From assembly GCF_011516635.5 (NCBI RefSeq), contig NZ_CP096255.1:8071501-8135500 (forward strand): a stretch of DNA of 64,000 nt, read 5' to 3'. Of this stretch, positions 61,657-64,000 are shown one piece after another (position 1 is the stretch's first letter; the number at the start of each line of letters is the position of its first letter). Made by a program: the position numbers and the translations under genes. Under the pieces are notes generated by a model, which saw only the letters and a list, made by a program, of their open reading frames with translations, did not search any database and had not been told where the DNA came from. The stretch comes from Bradyrhizobium barranii subsp. apii. Lineage in GTDB: Bacteria; Pseudomonadota; Alphaproteobacteria; Rhizobiales; Xanthobacteraceae.

Positions 61657-61672
61657 GTGAACCTCTGCTTCC

Positions 61673-61690
61673 TACCCCCTTGTGGGGGTA
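61673..61690 (-). other. Hairpin between cheW and cheY
   Basis: Perfect 7-bp stem TACCCCC / GGGGGTA with a TTGT loop, 17 bp ahead of the cheY ATG, next to its AGAGG. It may tune message stability or cheY translation; no T-run follows. Confidence 0.5.
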
Positions 61691-61728
61691 CTTCCAATTG
61701 CGAGTCCGTCGGCGGCGATGCCGCCGTA

Positions 61729-62202
61729 TCAGGCCGCCATCATCTCGGGCGCGAGCTCGAGGACGCGATCGACGTCGAGGACGACCATGAGCTGCCCGTC
61801 GAGGCGGTGGACGCCGCCGGCGAGCTTGGCCATGCGGGGATCGAGGTTGACGGGGTTCTCTTCCATGCCGGCCTCGGCAAGGCGCAGCACTTCGCCGATC
61901 TGGTCGATCAGGAGGCCGTAGGATTCACCGCGCAGGTCGACGCCGACCGCCATCGGGGCCTTGCCGTCCTCGGGCTTGGGCAGGCCGAGCCGGGCGCGCA
62001 TGTCGACCACGGTGACGATGCGGCCGCGCAGGTTCAGCACGCCCGCGATCTCGCGCGAGGACAGCGGAACCCGGGTGACGCGCTCGGGCATGAACACGTC
62101 CTGGACGCGGGAGATCGGCAGGCCGAACAGCTGGCCTCCGATCATCGCGGTGACGTATTCGACCATGGCGCCTTCGCCGATCTGCGTCTTCTTGTTGCTC
62201 AT
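61729..62202 (-). CDS. cheW: Chemotaxis coupling protein CheW
   Basis: A 157-residue SH3-like adaptor linking receptors to CheA. It includes YVTAMIGGQLFGLPISRVQDVF, REIAGVLNLRGRIVTVVDMRARLGLP and GLLIDQIGEVLRLAEAGMEENP. It starts 27 bp after the cheA stop and is encoded in the operon with CheA, CheY, CheB and CheR. Confidence 0.96.
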   Translation of the reverse strand: MSNKKTQIGEGAMVEYVTAMIGGQLFGLPISRVQDVFMPERVTRVPLSSREIAGVLNLRGRIVTVVDMRARLGLPKPEDGKAPMAVGVDLRGESYGLLIDQIGEVLRLAEAGMEENPVNLDPRMAKLAGGVHRLDGQLMVVLDVDRVLELAPEMMAA

Positions 62203-62229
62203 AGCGGTATCTCCTGATCCCCAGTGCCG

Positions 62230-64000
62230 TTACGCCGCTGCCCGGCTCAGCTCGGAGGCGCCGGCGGCGCCCGCGGTCTGTTCCTTCAGCGCCGCGATCA
62301 GACCGGGACGGTCGAACTTGGCGACATAGTCGTGGAAGCCGGCCTGACGGCCGCGCTCGATCGCCGCCGGCGACACCAGCGCGGACAGGCCGATGATCGG
62401 CATCGCGCCCAGATTGGTGTCGGAGCGGATCACTTCGGCGAACTCGAACCCGTTCATGTCGGGCATCTCGATGTCGGTCAGGACCACGTCGAAGCTCTGC
62501 GCCCGCAGCGCAGCCAGGCCCTCCTGCGCGGTCGGCGCGGTGCGGACGCGGTAGCCGGCCGCCTTCAGCACGGGTGCCAGCATGTTGCGGAAGAAGGCCG
62601 AGTCGTCGACCAGCAGCACCGACTGCGAGTGCTGCGACGGCTTCATCTCCTTGCGGGTGAACCAGTCGGCGAACGCCATCGGCAGGAAGTGGCCGACGTC
62701 GATCACCTCGGTGGCCTGGCCCTTGATCACGGCCGAGCCGAGAATGCCGGAGGCGGAGCCGCCGACCTCGATATTGAGCCGTTCCTCGACGATGTCGATG
62801 ATCTCGTCGACGACGAGGCCCATGGAGCGGCCGTCATCGGCGAACACCAGGATCGGCTGGGCGCCCTGGCTCGCAATGGTGACGCTCTCCATGGCGACGA
62901 GCGGCATCAGCTGCTCGCGGTACTGCACCATGTAGCGGCCGTTGCTGAACTCGATCTTGTCGGCCGGGAGCTCTTCCAGACGGGTGACGAGCCCGAGCGG
63001 GACCGCCTTGGGCTGGCTGGAGCCGGCGCGGAAGACGAGCAGCGAGGTGGTCTGCTCGCCACTTCCGATGTGATGCGCGCCATTCTCGTCGCCCATGTCA
63101 TGGGCCGAGGAGCCGGCGGCGCCGAGCGCTTTCGCAATGCCGTTGGGGTCGATGATCATGATGACAGCGCCATCGCCCAGAATGGTGTTGCCGGAGAACA
63201 TGTCGATGTGACGCAGTTTTGTCGACATCGGCTTCACGACGATCTCTTCGGTGTGGAACACGCCGTCGACCACGATGCCAAAGGTCTGGCTGCCGACTTG
63301 CGTGACCACGATAAAGCCGTTCTCGGGATCGGAGGCCGCGCCGTCGTCGATCTTCAAGAGCTTCTTGAGATGGATCAGCGGCAGCAGCTTGTTGCGCAAC
63401 CTGAGGACAGCGGTGTCCTTGATACGCTCGATGCGGTGCTCGCTGTTGGCCCGCGCACGGACGAGCTCGACCACCGAGAGCTGCGGGATCGCGAAGCGGT
63501 CGCCGGCGGCCTCGACGATCAGGGCCGAGACGATGGCCAAGGTCAGCGGGATCTTGATGGTGACGGAGGAACCCTCGCCAGCCACCGACTTGATGTCGAT
63601 GGTGCCGCCGATCTGGTCGATATTGGTGCGCACCACGTCCATGCCGACGCCGCGGCCTGAGACCGAGGTGATGGCGGCCGCGGTGGAGAAGCCCGGCGCG
63701 AAGATGAACTTGTGGATCTGGGCTTCGCTCATCTTCTCGAGCTCGGCCTCGGTGACGAGACCGGAGGAGATCGCCTTGGCCTTGATCCTCTCGGTGTTGA
63801 GGCCGCGGCCGTTGTCGGCGATGCAGATGATGATGTGGCCGCCCTCGTGATAGGCGGACAGGCGGATGGTGCCCTGCTCGCCCTTGCCGGACGCGAGCCG
63901 CTCGGCGGGGGTCTCCAGGCCATGGTCGGCGGAGTTGCGCACCATGTGGGTGAGCGGGTCCTTGATCAGGTCGAGCACCTGGCGGTCGAGCTCGGTGTCG
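62230..64000 (-). CDS. cheA: Chemotaxis histidine kinase CheA with C-terminal receiver domain (partial, 5' end off window)
   Basis: The frame is open from the right edge to 62230, about 590 codons, covering the C-terminal part only. From the edge: ATPase domain with QVLDLIKDPLTHMVRNSADHG (N box) and CIADNGRGLN and VSGRGVGMDVV (G boxes). Then come two CheW-like domains (FAIPQLSVVELV to IIDPNGIAKAL, and LLVFRAGSSQPKAVPLGLV to TEVIDVGHFLPMAF) and a receiver domain (SVLLVDDSAFFRNML, VVLTDIEMPDMNGFEF). The phosphotransfer domain is outside the window. The hybrid layout implies an internal phosphate acceptor. Confidence 0.95.
   Translation of the reverse strand, partial: DTELDRQVLDLIKDPLTHMVRNSADHGLETPAERLASGKGEQGTIRLSAYHEGGHIIICIADNGRGLNTERIKAKAISSGLVTEAELEKMSEAQIHKFIFAPGFSTAAAITSVSGRGVGMDVVRTNIDQIGGTIDIKSVAGEGSSVTIKIPLTLAIVSALIVEAAGDRFAIPQLSVVELVRARANSEHRIERIKDTAVLRLRNKLLPLIHLKKLLKIDDGAASDPENGFIVVTQVGSQTFGIVVDGVFHTEEIVVKPMSTKLRHIDMFSGNTILGDGAVIMIIDPNGIAKALGAAGSSAHDMGDENGAHHIGSGEQTTSLLVFRAGSSQPKAVPLGLVTRLEELPADKIEFSNGRYMVQYREQLMPLVAMESVTIASQGAQPILVFADDGRSMGLVVDEIIDIVEERLNIEVGGSASGILGSAVIKGQATEVIDVGHFLPMAFADWFTRKEMKPSQHSQSVLLVDDSAFFRNMLAPVLKAAGYRVRTAPTAQEGLAALRAQSFDVVLTDIEMPDMNGFEFAEVIRSDTNLGAMPIIGLSALVSPAAIERGRQAGFHDYVAKFDRPGLIAALKEQTAGAAGASELSRAAA

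Noticed and set aside
62224..63660. 478-codon + strand open frame opposite cheA
   Set aside because: Shadow of conserved CheA domains.

Overview
The window looks like a chromosomal segment of a Bradyrhizobium or close Rhizobiales relative. This rests on the high GC content, the CtrA/FliI/FliJ/FlhA neighbourhood, a CheA-CheW-CheY-CheB-CheR run, several families of palindromic intergenic repeats of the kind scattered through Bradyrhizobium genomes, and many small alphaproteobacterial conserved proteins. No rRNA, tRNA or CRISPR array was seen.

Layout. (1) 1-2.9 kb: a large SAM-domain/adenylate cyclase/AAA-ATPase/TPR regulator, cut by the left edge. (2) 3.0-11.7 kb: a compact natural-product locus on the + strand. 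It holds a 2147-residue nonribosomal peptide synthetase (A-T-C-A-T-C, ending in a condensation domain, no thioesterase), a tiny Lys-rich protein, an Sfp-type phosphopantetheinyl transferase and a luciferase-like flavin monooxygenase whose start overlaps the transferase stop. (3) 11.7-15.9 kb: a NitT/TauT-type ABC importer with a divergent Crp/Fnr-type regulator. (4) 16-23.7 kb: a frameshifted histone-deacetylase/acetylpolyamine-hydrolase gene, an SMP-30-like protein overlapping a PQQ-dehydrogenase-like/c-haem protein, small conserved proteins, an enoyl-CoA hydratase and a gamma-glutamyltransferase. (5) 23.7-31.7 kb: amino-acid/amine catabolism, in two blocks. The first is a polar amino acid importer with an FAD amine oxidase, the second is dadA with an omega-aminotransferase; each is divergent from its own XRE-cupin (PuuR-like) regulator. 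(6) 32-38.4 kb: a three-subunit molybdenum aldehyde oxidoreductase with a divergent TetR regulator, a DUF4864 protein and an MFS transporter. (7) 38.6-43.0 kb: a six-gene periplasmic copper-handling operon. (8) 43.3-53.6 kb: flhA, fliJ, fliI and ctrA, interrupted by a type II NADH dehydrogenase-like gene, an AraC regulator and an ECF sigma/anti-sigma pair whose anti-sigma gene is frameshifted. (9) 53.7-58.4 kb: a DUF350 / DUF1190-like / glutathionylspermidine-synthase-like trio split by an intact IS21-family element with a 7-bp target duplication. (10) 58.4-64 kb: a small secreted protein and the chemotaxis operon, whose cheA runs off the right edge.

How the genes work together. The synthetase needs the adjacent phosphopantetheinyl transferase to load its carrier domains, and the monooxygenase is probably a tailoring enzyme. 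An odd adenylation pocket and the terminal condensation domain suggest an unusual product. The copper operon pairs a multicopper oxidase with a cupredoxin, a CusF-like chaperone and a TolC-like channel, but no inner-membrane pump is present. The flagellar and chemotaxis genes are probably under CtrA: a CtrA-like box precedes flhA, and the ctrA promoter region has a dense cluster of GANTC methylation sites. Two single-base frameshifts may be real decay or sequence error. The most interesting loci are the synthetase cluster and the IS21 insertion into an ATP-grasp/DUF350 operon.
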